Source of the DNA: Fen-1273 sp963748405
Lineage (GTDB): Bacteria > Bacteroidota > Ignavibacteria > UBA10030 > UBA6906
Assembly: GCA_963748405.1 (NCBI GenBank)
Contig: CAVVIT010000002.1
Coordinates: 372,001-436,000 of the forward strand
Length of the DNA stretch: 64,000 bases
Direction: 5' to 3'
Shown one piece after another: positions 41,827-51,190 of this stretch. A program made the translations under genes and the position numbers. Each line of letters starts with the position of its first letter. Positions within the stretch are counted from its first letter, which is position 1. The notes beneath the pieces are model-generated. The model saw only the letters and a program-made list of their open reading frames with translations, had not been told where the DNA came from and did not search any database.

Positions 41827-43536
41827 TCAGGAGAGGGGGATGAGGATGCGGAACGTCGTTCCCTGGTTCACCACGCTCTCGATCTCGAGCTTGCCGTGGT
41901 GGTCGTCGACGATCTTCTTGACGATGGCGAGTCCGAGCCCGGTGCCGTGGCGCTTGCCGTAGGTGAAGAACGGCTCGAGGATCTTGGAGCGGATCTCGTC
42001 GGGAATCCCGCACCCGGTGTCGGTGAAGGCGATTGCGAGCATGTTGTCGCGCGTATCGGTCCGGATCGTCAGCGTCCCGCCGTCTTTCATCGCATCGGCG
42101 GCGTTGCCGGCCAGGTTGTAGAACACGCGGACCATCTTCTCCACGTCCATCGTGCACTCGCCGGTGAACTGGAAATCGCGGACGACGTTCACGTTCCGCT
42201 TCACGAGGTCCTTCTCGATGAACGCGAGGGCCCCCTCCATGACGTCCTCCAGCGGGACCGTCTCCAGGTGGATGTCGCTCACGCCGCGGGAGAAATCCAG
42301 GATCTCCTGCGTCATGTTGACGAACCTGTCGACCTGCCGGATCATCTCTTCGGCGAGCTGGGCGGATTCGGCGTCGCCAGTCTTCTTCTTGATCACCTGC
42401 GCGTACATCCGCAGGGTTCCCATCGGGTTCTTGATGTCGTGGATGATCGTGCTCGCCATTTTTCCCACGGCGGAGAGTCTCTCGCTCTGGACCATCTCGC
42501 GGGCCAGCCGCGCGTTCTCCAGCGCGATCGAGGCGTGCACGGAGAGCGCGTCGATGAACGACTCGTCCCCGGGGCCGAACGGGCCTTCCCGCTTGTTCAG
42601 GAACTGGAACACGCCGAAGATCTTCCCGTCCTTGTCCTTCATCGGCATGCACAGGACGTTGTGCGTTTTGTAGCCGCTTTTCTTGTCGATCTCCGGATTG
42701 AACCGCGGGTCCTTGTAGGCGTCCGTGATGTTGACGACCTCGCCGGTCTTCGCAACGTACCCCGCAAGCCCCTTGCCCACCGGGAGGCGGATCTCGACGA
42801 TGTTGTTTCCCTGCGCGACCTTGGACCAGAGCTCGCCGGTCAGCGTATCGAGAAGGTAGAGCGTCCCCCGGTCCGCGTTGATGCTCCGGGAGGCGGCCTC
42901 GAGGATCAGGCCGAGAAGTTTGTCGATTTCGATCGCGGAATTGACGATCTTGCTCGCCTCGATGAGCATGTTGAGGCGGTCGACCTGCTCTTTCGAGGAG
43001 ATGGCGCTCCGGTCCAGCTCCAGCATAAACGTCTGGTCCATCGTGCGGAGCCTGACCGCCATGTTCGTCAGGAGGTTGAACGTGAACTCGGTGCTCTTCT
43101 GCGTCAGGCGGCGGACATGGTCCTGGCCGATGAGGACGACCGAGCAGTCGTCCATCGCCTCTGCCCGCGCGGAGCGCGGCATGCCGTCCACGACGGAGAG
43201 CTCGCCGAAGAAATCCCCTTCGTGAAGGACCGCAAGTAGCGACTCCACGCCGAATTTCGTATACTTGTTTATCCGGACCCGTCCGCGCGTGAGGCAGTAC
43301 ACTTCGCGTCCGCGCGACGACTCGTCGAAGATGATCTCGCCGGCGGCGAAGCTGCGCTCCTGGGCGCCCGGGATGGCGGTCCGGAGGACCTTCGGGTTGA
43401 CGCCGCTGAAGAGAATGTTGCGCTGGAGGGACTCGAACACCGTGCCGGCGGAGGATCCTGATTTCCGGGAGGTGGATGCGGGGCGTTTACGCCTTGGCCC
43501 TGCGTGGGATTTCTTCTTTGGTGTCGGCTTCGGCAT
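41827..43536 (-). CDS. Soluble histidine kinase with cNMP-binding and GAF domains
   Basis: A 569-residue cytoplasmic protein without membrane helices. Order: a Lys/Arg-rich N-terminus (about 1-32), a cyclic-nucleotide-type domain (about 35-160, with GDFFGELSVVDGMPRSA, the phosphate-binding cassette form), a linker helix, a GAF domain (about 200-350, with GYVAKTGEVVNITDAYKDPRF), a HisKA-type segment with His366 in TIIHDIKNPMGTL, and an HATPase domain with NLAGNAADAM, DTGCGIPDE and GTGLGLAIVKK. The FGELS and RSA residues are compatible with cAMP or cGMP binding. No response regulator is next to it. The reverse-direction ABC transporter starts 74 bases away. Confidence 0.9.
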   Translation of the reverse strand: MPKPTPKKKSHAGPRRKRPASTSRKSGSSAGTVFESLQRNILFSGVNPKVLRTAIPGAQERSFAAGEIIFDESSRGREVYCLTRGRVRINKYTKFGVESLLAVLHEGDFFGELSVVDGMPRSARAEAMDDCSVVLIGQDHVRRLTQKSTEFTFNLLTNMAVRLRTMDQTFMLELDRSAISSKEQVDRLNMLIEASKIVNSAIEIDKLLGLILEAASRSINADRGTLYLLDTLTGELWSKVAQGNNIVEIRLPVGKGLAGYVAKTGEVVNITDAYKDPRFNPEIDKKSGYKTHNVLCMPMKDKDGKIFGVFQFLNKREGPFGPGDESFIDALSVHASIALENARLAREMVQSERLSAVGKMASTIIHDIKNPMGTLRMYAQVIKKKTGDAESAQLAEEMIRQVDRFVNMTQEILDFSRGVSDIHLETVPLEDVMEGALAFIEKDLVKRNVNVVRDFQFTGECTMDVEKMVRVFYNLAGNAADAMKDGGTLTIRTDTRDNMLAIAFTDTGCGIPDEIRSKILEPFFTYGKRHGTGLGLAIVKKIVDDHHGKLEIESVVNQGTTFRILIPLS

Positions 43537-43610
43537 GTTCGGGGAGTATAGTAGGGAAAAAGGGGGCGAGAGTCAAGATTGGGGGGAAAGACTCAAATGT
43601 AGGAGATGCG

Positions 43611-44531
43611 ATGTCGGACGAAATTGTCCTTCAGACGGTCAATTTGGGGAAGAAATATGGCACCCGGTGGGCCGTCCGGGACCTGAATCTCACGGTGCGC
43701 CGGGGAGAAATATTCGGTTTCCTCGGGCCGAACGGGGCGGGGAAAAGCACCACCATCCGCATGATCCTCTCGTTGATCACCCCCACCGCGGGGTCGGTGG
43801 ACCTGTTCGGCCTCCCGCTGCGGGGAAACAGGGCGGAGGTCCTCTCCCGCGTCGGCGGGCTCGTCGAACGGGCGGATTTCTATCTCTATCTCTCGGCGCG
43901 GCGCAACCTGGAAATCGTTGCAGACCTCAACGGGGGGGCGTCTTCCGCCGCGATCGGGGACGTCCTGGAAACCGTCGGTCTCGCCTCGCGCGCGCACGAC
44001 AGGGTGAAGTCGTATTCCCACGGGATGAAGCAGCGGCTGGGCCTTGCCGCCGCGCTCCTCGGCTCGCCGGAGCTCGTCGTCCTCGACGAACCGACGGGAG
44101 GACTCGACCCTCACGGGATCAAGGAAGTGCGCGACCTCATCGCGCGGCTCGCCGCCGAGCGGAACGTCACCGTCTTTCTCTCCTCCCATCTTCTCTCGGA
44201 AATCGAGCAGGTTGCCACGAGCATGGCGATCATCAGCAGCGGCTCGCTCGTCGTGCAGGGGAGCGTGCATGAATTGCTTGGCAGGGGAACGGGCACGGTG
44301 GATGTCACCGCGGTCCCGGCGGACAGGGCGCTGGAGGTGATCCGCGCCCTTCCGTACGTGGAAAGCGCCGCTCCTGTTGACGGCAGGATACAGGTGAAGG
44401 TCCCCGCCGAGCAGGCCGGGGCGATGAACGCGGAGCTCGTCAGGGCGGGAATCGAAGTGCGCTCGCTCGTCCCCCGGCGCTCGCTCGAGGAATATTTTCT
44501 TTCCCTCACGGGGGAAGGAGGAGGCCTGTGA
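43611..44531 (+). CDS. ABC transporter ATP-binding protein (ABC-2 type)
   Basis: A 306-residue ATPase. Walker A is GPNGAGKSTTIR, the signature motif is YSHGMKQRLGLA, Walker B is LVVLDEPTGGLD, followed by the H-loop in FLSSHLLSEIEQ. Residues about 220-306 form the C-terminal beta domain seen in multidrug/antibiotic exporters. The start ATG is preceded by TAGGAG. Its gene runs straight into the permease with a stop-start overlap, so together they form a two-subunit exporter. The substrate cannot be told from sequence. Confidence 0.94.
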   Translation: MSDEIVLQTVNLGKKYGTRWAVRDLNLTVRRGEIFGFLGPNGAGKSTTIRMILSLITPTAGSVDLFGLPLRGNRAEVLSRVGGLVERADFYLYLSARRNLEIVADLNGGASSAAIGDVLETVGLASRAHDRVKSYSHGMKQRLGLAAALLGSPELVVLDEPTGGLDPHGIKEVRDLIARLAAERNVTVFLSSHLLSEIEQVATSMAIISSGSLVVQGSVHELLGRGTGTVDVTAVPADRALEVIRALPYVESAAPVDGRIQVKVPAEQAGAMNAELVRAGIEVRSLVPRRSLEEYFLSLTGEGGGL

Positions 44532-45367
44532 TGCGCGCGATACTCGGCAACGAAATCCTCAAGACGTTTTCGAAGTGGCGGACGTACATCGGATTCATCG
44601 CCGTCGGCGTTATCGTCCCCCTCGTCGAGTTCGGCCTCAAGGCGCAGGGGGGCTCCATCGTGCGGAACATGACGCGCGGGCTCGGAGACGACTTCCTGAT
44701 CCTGGGGAACCTGTTCAACGGGTATTTCATCACATACTTTATCCTGAACAGCCTCTGGATCCACGTCCCCTTCCTCATCAGCCTGGTGGCCGGGGACCAG
44801 CTTGCGGGAGAGGCGACGGGGGGGACGTTCCGCCTGATGCTGATCCATCCGCCGTCGCGGACGCGCATCCTTGCCGCCAAGTACGCGACGACGCTGCTGT
44901 ACGCGTTTTCCCTCGTCGCGTTCCTGGCCCTGTTCGCGCTCGGTCTCGGGCTCGCCCTCTTCGGGTCGGGGGATCTTCTCGTCCCCGGAAGCACGCTGAC
45001 GGTCATCCTCCGCAGCGAGGTCCCCTGGCGGCTCGCGCTGTCGTTCGGGCTGGCGATCTGGAGCATGTGGTGCGTGGCGTCGCTCGCGTTCCTCTTCTCG
45101 TCGCTCGTCGAGAACGCCATCGGGCCGATCATCGGGACGATGGCGGTGATCATCGTCTTCCTTGTCGTCAGTTCCGTCCCGATAACGCTGTTCACGGAGA
45201 TCCGTCCCTACCTGTTCACGACGTATTTCAACGTCTGGCAGATGGCGATGGAACAGCCCGTTCCCTGGGGCGACATCGCCGCGCACACCGCCTACCTGGG
45301 ACTCTACAGCATTGGTTTTTACGCCGCGACTTGGTATATTTTCGTCACCAAGGACGTGCTCAGCTGA
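44528..45367 (+). CDS. ABC-2 type permease
   Basis: A 279-residue membrane protein with six predicted helices (around 18-38, 65-85, 110-135, 150-175, 185-205 and 245-265). The pattern is that of the ABC-2 family: an N-terminal amphipathic stretch (NEILKTFSKWRTYIGF), a long first periplasmic loop, and the GGTFRLMLIHPPSRTRIL coupling region. Translation may begin at the GTG overlapping the ATPase stop or at the next-codon ATG. It forms a pair with the ATP-binding protein upstream. Confidence 0.9.
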   Translation: MMRAILGNEILKTFSKWRTYIGFIAVGVIVPLVEFGLKAQGGSIVRNMTRGLGDDFLILGNLFNGYFITYFILNSLWIHVPFLISLVAGDQLAGEATGGTFRLMLIHPPSRTRILAAKYATTLLYAFSLVAFLALFALGLGLALFGSGDLLVPGSTLTVILRSEVPWRLALSFGLAIWSMWCVASLAFLFSSLVENAIGPIIGTMAVIIVFLVVSSVPITLFTEIRPYLFTTYFNVWQMAMEQPVPWGDIAAHTAYLGLYSIGFYAATWYIFVTKDVLS

Positions 45368-45396
45368 TCCTCCTCCATCTCACCAGGGGTATTGCC

Positions 45397-46572
45397 ATGG
45401 ACCTCCAGAAAATCCAGAAAGCGCTCAGGGAAAAGAAGCTCGACGGCTGGCTCCTGTGCGATTTTCGCAACCGCGACTACCTTGCCTACCGCGTCGTCGG
45501 CCTGAACTTCGAGAAGATGACGAGCCGCCGGTGGTATTATTACATCCCGGCGAAAGGCGAGCCGAGGAAGCTCGTCTCCGCCGTCGAGCGGATGCGGCTC
45601 GATTCCCTTCCGGGGAAGCGGATGGTCTACCTCTCCTGGGAAGAGCTCCACAGCTCCCTGAAAAAGATGATGGGCCCCGGGAAGAAGATCGCGATGCAGT
45701 ACTCCCCGAAGAACAACGTCCCGTACGTCTCGATGGTGGACGGGGGGACGATAGAGCTCCTGAAGAGCCTGGGGTACAAAATCGTCTCTTCCGCGGATCT
45801 CGTCCAGATGTTCGTGTCGGTCATCCCGGAAGAAGGGTACCGGACGCACATCGAGGCGGGGCGGATCATGGATAGGATCCGGGCGCAGGCGTTCGACCAG
45901 ATCCGCCACGCGGTCCGGGGCTCGACCGGCGCGACCGAGTACGACATCCAGCAGTTCATGATGAAGCGTTTCAAGGAAGAGAATCTCACGACGTACGATC
46001 CCCCGATGGTGGGGGTGAACGACCATCCCGCCGATCCCCACTTCGATACCACGAAAGAGACCGCGCGCGCGTTCAAGCCCGGAGACACCGTCCTTATCGA
46101 CATGTGGGCGAAGAAGGACGTCCCGGGAGGGATCTACTACGACATCACGTGGGTGGGATACATCGGGGACACCCCCCCGGCGAAGTACGTGAAGATATTC
46201 AATGCCGTGAAGGCCGGGCGCGACGCCGCAGTGAGGTTTGTCCAGGACAAGTTCGCGAAGGGGGAGCCGTGCTACGGCTGGCAGGTGGACGACGCCTGCC
46301 GCAACGTCGTCAAGAAGGCCGGGTTCGGGAAGTATTTCCTCCATCGCACCGGCCATTCGATCACCGAGGAGACGCACGGCAACGGGGTCAACATCGACAA
46401 CCTGGAGACGAAGGACGAGCGGGCGCTCCTCCCGGGCTGCTGCTTCTCGATCGAACCGGGTATCTACCTTGAAGGGGAGATGGCCGTGCGGACCGAGATC
46501 AACATGTTCATACGCCACGACGGCGTTCCTGAGGTCACGGGAGAAGTCCAGCAGGACCTGGTTCTCATCTGA
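45397..46572 (+). CDS. M24-family Xaa-Pro-type peptidase
   Basis: A 391-residue metallopeptidase of the aminopeptidase P/creatinase group. A creatinase-like N-terminal domain (about 1-150) precedes the pita-bread catalytic domain. The dinuclear metal ligands are recognisable: Asp in VLIDMWAKKD, Asp in IYYDITWVG, His in HRTGHSITEETHG, Glu in SIEPGIYLEG and Glu in RTEINMFI. Lack of signal peptide makes it cytoplasmic. It lies after the exporter genes without overlap. X-Pro cleavage is the family activity; other M24 members act on methionine or creatine and cannot be excluded. Confidence 0.9.
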   Translation: MDLQKIQKALREKKLDGWLLCDFRNRDYLAYRVVGLNFEKMTSRRWYYYIPAKGEPRKLVSAVERMRLDSLPGKRMVYLSWEELHSSLKKMMGPGKKIAMQYSPKNNVPYVSMVDGGTIELLKSLGYKIVSSADLVQMFVSVIPEEGYRTHIEAGRIMDRIRAQAFDQIRHAVRGSTGATEYDIQQFMMKRFKEENLTTYDPPMVGVNDHPADPHFDTTKETARAFKPGDTVLIDMWAKKDVPGGIYYDITWVGYIGDTPPAKYVKIFNAVKAGRDAAVRFVQDKFAKGEPCYGWQVDDACRNVVKKAGFGKYFLHRTGHSITEETHGNGVNIDNLETKDERALLPGCCFSIEPGIYLEGEMAVRTEINMFIRHDGVPEVTGEVQQDLVLI

Positions 46573-46615
46573 GCCGTGATTCCCACATCATGCCCCTACT
46601 AACGCCGGGAAGCCT

Positions 46616-47893
46616 GTGACCCTCCTCCAGCGCCTGAAATCAGTTTACGGGATGTTCCACCCCACGTTCTGGGTCGCGAACGGGATGGAGCTCTTTGAAC
46701 GCCTGGCGTACTACGGCCAGCAGATCGTGTTCATGATCTACCTGAGGAACAATCTCGGGTTCACCGAGGCTCAGGCGGGGACGCTTTCCGGGATATTCGG
46801 CGGCCTGATCTACCTTCTCCCGATACTGGCGGGAACGCTTGCCGACAAGTGGGGATTCCGGCGCGCGTTCAACATCGCGTTCACGATACTCGCGCTCGGC
46901 TACTTCACGCTCGGGACGATGGGCATGAGCGCATTCTCCGGCCTGTACGGGGGTGGAGTCCCGTACTGGTTCCTTGTCACGTTCCTCGTCCTGACGGCGT
47001 TCGGCGGTTCGTTTATCAAGCCGTCGGTTCTCGGCACGGTCGCCGTCACGGCGAAGGAGGAGACCAAATCCCTCGGATTCGCCGTCTACTACTGGCTGGT
47101 GAACGCGGGAGCCATGATCGGGCCGACCATCGCCTATCTCGTCCGCGACAGGTACGGGAACCAGTACGTCTATATGGTCTCCGCGGCGAGCTGCGTGGCG
47201 ATGATCGTCGTGAACCTGGTCCTGTACAAGGAAGTGCGGAGCCCGAAGACGGAGGTGGTGGAGTCGATGGGGAAGAAGATCGCCAATCTCTTCGTGGTCC
47301 TGGCCAACTTCCGGTTCATGATATTCCTCCTGATCTACTCCCTGTACTGGATCATATTCTGGCAGGAGTTCATCATCGTCCCGTATTACATCACCGACTA
47401 CATCGACAAGGCGGCGCCCTACGAGATCGTCCAGTCGTGGGCGGGGGCGGGGGCCATCATCCTCTTTCAGATCCCGCTCAACCGGCTGACGAAAAATCTC
47501 CCGACGAGCAAAGCGATACTTCTCGGGTTCGCCATCTCGTCGCTCATATGGGTGATCATCGGCATCGCGCCGAGCATCCCGACGATCGCCGCGGGGATCG
47601 TGGCGTTTGCCGTCGGCGAGATGATACAGGCTCCCCGGTACTACGAATACATCTCGACGATCGCGCCCCCGGGACAGCAGGGCCTCTTCCAGGGATACGG
47701 GTTTCTTCCCATCGCCATCGCGCGGTTCGTCGGTGACCCCCTGGGGGGCTGGCTGTATCAGACGTCGAAAGCGCTCGGCAAGCCTCACTACGTCTGGCTC
47801 GCGCTCATCGGGATCGGGGTTCTCGCAACGGTGCTGATGGCACTGTACAACAGATTCCTCGCGCCCGACGACAAACCGGCGGCCGCCGTATGA
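46616..47893 (+). CDS. MFS transporter, POT/peptide-like
   Basis: A 425-residue integral membrane protein with about 12 helices. The N-terminal ELFERLAYYGQQ is the hallmark segment of proton-dependent oligopeptide (POT/PTR2) transporters; GGLIYLLPILAGTLADKWG between helices 2 and 3 matches the MFS loop. The canonical POT ExxERFxYY first-helix motif is present as ELFERLAYY. It follows an X-Pro peptidase, so uptake of di- or oligopeptides is a plausible link. The start codon is GTG with GGGAAG before it. Confidence 0.85.
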   Translation: MTLLQRLKSVYGMFHPTFWVANGMELFERLAYYGQQIVFMIYLRNNLGFTEAQAGTLSGIFGGLIYLLPILAGTLADKWGFRRAFNIAFTILALGYFTLGTMGMSAFSGLYGGGVPYWFLVTFLVLTAFGGSFIKPSVLGTVAVTAKEETKSLGFAVYYWLVNAGAMIGPTIAYLVRDRYGNQYVYMVSAASCVAMIVVNLVLYKEVRSPKTEVVESMGKKIANLFVVLANFRFMIFLLIYSLYWIIFWQEFIIVPYYITDYIDKAAPYEIVQSWAGAGAIILFQIPLNRLTKNLPTSKAILLGFAISSLIWVIIGIAPSIPTIAAGIVAFAVGEMIQAPRYYEYISTIAPPGQQGLFQGYGFLPIAIARFVGDPLGGWLYQTSKALGKPHYVWLALIGIGVLATVLMALYNRFLAPDDKPAAAV

Positions 47894-48606
47894 AACCCGG
47901 CAGACTGCGGAATCGTGTGATGCCCCGCCTGATGGCGCTCTCCGTGGCTGCGGCCGTTGCCGCCGCGCGCGGGGGAGGAGATCCCTCCGGCGAAACGATA
48001 CTCCGGAACGTCGAATCGCGACTGGCCGCCGTCCGGGACTACACGGTCACGCTCGACGTCGTCGCCGACATCGAGCGCCTGAACGTCCCGCCGATGCACG
48101 CCACGATGTACTTCAAACAGCCGGACAGGATTCACCTCGACGCGGAGGGGTTCGCGATGCTCCCGCGCGAAGGCCTCCAGCCGAACATCGGGAAGCTCCT
48201 CGTGAAGTATGCCGTGGCGGGGGTCGGGCGGGATACGATTGACGGCGTGGACCTCAGGAAGGTGGTGCTGCAGGCAAAATCCGACAGGAGCTTTCCTCGG
48301 AGCATCACCGTGGACATCAATCCGCTCCGGTGGACCACGGAAAGAATCGTCACGACCGGCTCCGGCGACCGACTGGCGACGATCACGTTCGGCTACACGC
48401 AGGTGGAGGGTGTCTGGCTCCCGGAGGAGATGACGGCGTCGTTCTCGCTTGCGCCGCCGGATTCGGGGGAGACCGAGATGCCCTCATCTCCCCTCCGGCG
48501 CCCGCAGATGCCGCGCAACGGGAAGGTCACCGTCCGGTACAGCGGCTATAAACTGAACACGGGGCTGGGGGACGAGATATTCGCGAAGGATCCCCAGGCG
48601 CGCTAG
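47890..48606 (+). CDS. LolA/outer-membrane lipoprotein-sorting-like protein
   Basis: A 238-residue exported protein with a signal peptide (to about Ala27). The mature region (about 35-210) has the LolA/LolB-type pattern: a helix (NVESRLAAVRDYTVTLDV) followed by an unclosed beta-barrel (MYFKQPDRIHLDAEGFAMLP, then a YTQVEGVWLPEEMTASF strand). Proteins with this look bind lipids or lipoproteins in the periplasm, though many homologues have unknown roles. It overlaps the transporter gene by four bases (ATGA), suggesting co-translation. It ends seven bases from the stop of the convergent amidase. Confidence 0.65.
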   Translation: MKPGRLRNRVMPRLMALSVAAAVAAARGGGDPSGETILRNVESRLAAVRDYTVTLDVVADIERLNVPPMHATMYFKQPDRIHLDAEGFAMLPREGLQPNIGKLLVKYAVAGVGRDTIDGVDLRKVVLQAKSDRSFPRSITVDINPLRWTTERIVTTGSGDRLATITFGYTQVEGVWLPEEMTASFSLAPPDSGETEMPSSPLRRPQMPRNGKVTVRYSGYKLNTGLGDEIFAKDPQAR

Positions 48607-48612
48607 CGCCGC

Positions 48613-50535
48613 TCATTTCGTCTCCCCGAAATCCTTCCCTTCCTCGAGCAGCTTCTCGTATTCTTCCTTGTACTTCTTTATGGCGCGGAAGAGCGCGTCG
48701 GCGATCTTCATCTGGCCGGAGTCGCTCTTGAGAAAACGCTCGTCATCCCTGTTCGAGAGGTAGGCGGATTCCACGAGGACGTTCGGCATCGCCGCGCCGA
48801 CAAGGACGTAGAACCCCGCCTGCTTCACGCCGCGGTTCGGGATGCCCGTGCGCGACTCGATCTCCTTCTGCGCGAGGTCGGCGAACACCTCGCTGGCCTT
48901 CACGTGGGCGCTCTGCGCCATCGTCACAAGGATGAAGTTCTCTTCCGTCAGCTGCTGGTATTTCTCCTCGTACCCCGGCTCCATCTCGATCACGGAGTTT
49001 TCACGTTCCGCGATGGCGATGGCCTCCTCCGTGCGCCCCGGGCGGAGGAGGTAGACCTCGAATCCCCGCGTCTTGCTCGGTTTGTGGGGGAGGGAGTTGC
49101 AGTGGACGCTGATGAAGAGCTTCCCCCCCGCCTCGTTGGCGATCGTGCCGCGCCTGTCGAGCTCGACGAACCGGTCGTCCTTCCTCGTGTAGACGACCTC
49201 GACTCCCTTCAGGTTCTTCTTGATGAGTGCGCCGAGCTTGAGGACGATGCCGAGCGCGACGGTTTTTTCCTTCACCCCGGTGACGCCGATGGTCCCCGGA
49301 TCGTACCCGCCGTGCCCCGCATCCAGGACGATCACGTCGAGCTTCCATTTGTCGCGTTCGTCGTCGAGTCCCGGGGGCTGTTCGTGTTTCGCGGGAGATG
49401 AAGGTGCGGCGGCTTGCGGTGCGGCCGATTCGTGTTCCGGCGGCGTTGCCGGCGGCTTCGTTGCGGGCGGGGGAGACGGGACGTTGTTCTTCGCCGGGGG
49501 GAGGACGGTCGGCCACCGTTCCGTCTCGCGTTCGCCGGCTGAGGCCGCGGCCGGGGCGGAGATCGCCGGGCGGGTCGTATCCTCCCCGTTCGCGGCGGCC
49601 TGCGTGGGAGGAGCCGCCCGTGCGCTGTCCTCCCTGTGCGGTGCCGGCGTCGGAGGAATGTGTTCGGTCTTCGTGAGGGGTCCGGTCTCTACGGCGGGGA
49701 CCGCCCCTTTCTCCCTTCCGGGTGCGGGCGCCGTCTCCTCCGCCCCCGGCGTCCGGATGGCGAGGATCAGGTCGTTCGAGGCGTCGTCGTTCATGATCTC
49801 GGACGTCGCGACCTTTCCCGCGAGCCTGAACGTGAGCTGGACGGATGTGGGAGATTGTATTGCGATGATCTCCCTGACGATTCCGGCGGGTTTCACGGCG
49901 TTGATCGCAGCGACGTCCGCCCGGGCGTCGCCGACGGTGACGTACAGCCACCCGTCGGCGCGCATCCAGTTCTCGTACTCGCGCAGCCTCCGGGTGGCCG
50001 CGATCCTGATCAGCATCCCGTTCGTCTTCGGTTCAAGGCGGACCCCGGAGATGTCGAAGACCGGGGCCGCGCTCTCGGTGCCGATGCCGAGCACCCCCGT
50101 CCACGGGTTGTAGGAGGCGTTGACGCCGAAGACCGGACGGAGGAGCGGCAGGAAAGAGGAGAGCGGGACGAAATAGGAACTGGCGGCGTAGACGACCTTC
50201 GCGGGGAGCTGGTAGACGGCCTGGTGCCCCGCGCTGTCGGTGACGACGATAAAGGGATTTCCCCCGGTGACCTTCAGGCGGAGCGGGAGCTTTTTGACCT
50301 CGAATTTCTGGCTTTCTCTGCTCTCGTACGTCGCGAGGGAGAAGATCTGCGCAAGGTCGTTCAGCGACACGTACACGCTGCCGGAGCGTCTGAACGCGCC
50401 GATCACGGTGCTCCGCGCCGAGTCCCCGGCGAATTCGACGCGGACGGCGTTATCCTGCGCCCGCGCGGTGTCCCGTGCGGGAAGGAGGAGCGCCAGCAGC
50501 GTTACGGCGTATGTGAGCGTGCGCGGGGTCGGCAT
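48613..50535 (-). CDS. N-acetylmuramoyl-L-alanine amidase with AMIN-like N-terminus
   Basis: A 640-residue periplasmic enzyme that cuts the amide bond between N-acetylmuramic acid and the stem peptide. A signal peptide precedes a copper-amine-oxidase-N-like region (about 30-150) and an AMIN-like domain (about 150-245, with VSIQSPTSVQ-type strands as REIIAIQSPTSVQLTFRLAG). A Pro/Ala-rich linker of about 130 residues (about 245-375) follows, then an Amidase_3 catalytic domain with His in LDAGHGGYDPG, Glu in VKEKTVALG, His in FISVHCNS and Glu in LVESAYLSN. It begins at the stop of yajQ (TGATG). AmiC-type enzymes act at division; activators are not nearby. Confidence 0.9.
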   Translation of the reverse strand: MPTPRTLTYAVTLLALLLPARDTARAQDNAVRVEFAGDSARSTVIGAFRRSGSVYVSLNDLAQIFSLATYESRESQKFEVKKLPLRLKVTGGNPFIVVTDSAGHQAVYQLPAKVVYAASSYFVPLSSFLPLLRPVFGVNASYNPWTGVLGIGTESAAPVFDISGVRLEPKTNGMLIRIAATRRLREYENWMRADGWLYVTVGDARADVAAINAVKPAGIVREIIAIQSPTSVQLTFRLAGKVATSEIMNDDASNDLILAIRTPGAEETAPAPGREKGAVPAVETGPLTKTEHIPPTPAPHREDSARAAPPTQAAANGEDTTRPAISAPAAASAGERETERWPTVLPPAKNNVPSPPPATKPPATPPEHESAAPQAAAPSSPAKHEQPPGLDDERDKWKLDVIVLDAGHGGYDPGTIGVTGVKEKTVALGIVLKLGALIKKNLKGVEVVYTRKDDRFVELDRRGTIANEAGGKLFISVHCNSLPHKPSKTRGFEVYLLRPGRTEEAIAIAERENSVIEMEPGYEEKYQQLTEENFILVTMAQSAHVKASEVFADLAQKEIESRTGIPNRGVKQAGFYVLVGAAMPNVLVESAYLSNRDDERFLKSDSGQMKIADALFRAIKKYKEEYEKLLEEGKDFGETK

Positions 50536-51032
50536 CAGCGGTAGTTCGTGAACTGGACGGCGAATTTCAGTTCGGCGTCACGGATAAGCTTCATCACCTG
50601 CTGGAGGTCGTCCTTCACCTTGCCGCTCACGCGGACCTGGTCGTCCATGATCTGGGCCTGTACCTTCAGCTTGGTGTCCTTGATCATCTTCACGATGAGC
50701 CGGGCGTTGTCCTTGTCGATCCCCACCCGGAGCCCGATCACCTGCCGGATCGTTCCACCGGAGGAGGGTTCAGGTTCGGCGTAGTCGAGGGCCTTCAGGG
50801 GGACCCCGCGCTTGATCATCTTGTTCTGCAGTATGTCAACGACGGCCTTCAGCTTGAAGTCGTCGTCCGACACGACGGCGATCTTCTTCTCCTTCAGGTC
50901 GAGCTCGATCGAGCTTTTCGAACCCTTGAAATCGTACCGCTGCGCGATTTCCTTCCGGGCCTGGTTGATGGCGTTGTCCGTCTCCTGCAGATTGACCTCG
51001 GAGACGATGTCGAACGAAAATGTCTCTGCCAT
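50535..51032 (-). CDS. yajQ: YajQ-family nucleotide-binding protein
   Basis: A 165-residue soluble protein with two ferredoxin-like domains, matching YajQ over its length: FSFDIVSEVNLQETDNAINQ at the start, QRYDFKGSKSSIELDL, SDDDFKLKAVVDILQ and FAVQFTNYR at the end. Members bind cyclic di-GMP in some bacteria and nucleic acids in others. It follows the small 48-aa ORF by nine bases and overlaps the amidase start by one base. Confidence 0.92.
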   Translation of the reverse strand: MAETFSFDIVSEVNLQETDNAINQARKEIAQRYDFKGSKSSIELDLKEKKIAVVSDDDFKLKAVVDILQNKMIKRGVPLKALDYAEPEPSSGGTIRQVIGLRVGIDKDNARLIVKMIKDTKLKVQAQIMDDQVRVSGKVKDDLQQVMKLIRDAELKFAVQFTNYR

Positions 51033-51041
51033 GTCGATGCC

Positions 51042-51188
51042 TCAGGTGAATTTGACGTGCAGGAGCGCGTGCACGAAGATCTTGAACAGCTCCCAGCGCG
51101 GGTGGCGCCCCTCGAGGATGTACTGGTGCTGGACTTCCCTCTGCGATGCGCTGTCGCGCGTGATGATCTGGACCGACAGTGGGTGCAT
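51042..51188 (-). CDS. 48-residue small protein within an operon
   Basis: A 48-residue ORF (MHPLSVQIITRDSASQ... ending HALLHVKFT) fills the gap between the saccharopine-dehydrogenase-like gene and yajQ. Its ATG is two bases after the stop of the gene before it, with GGAG six bases upstream, and its stop lies nine bases from the yajQ start. The second half (RWELFKIFVHALLHVKF) could be an amphipathic or membrane-touching helix. No homologue is recognised. The spacing on both sides supports a real gene. Confidence 0.5.
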   Translation of the reverse strand: MHPLSVQIITRDSASQREVQHQYILEGRHPRWELFKIFVHALLHVKFT

Positions 51189-51190
51189 GC

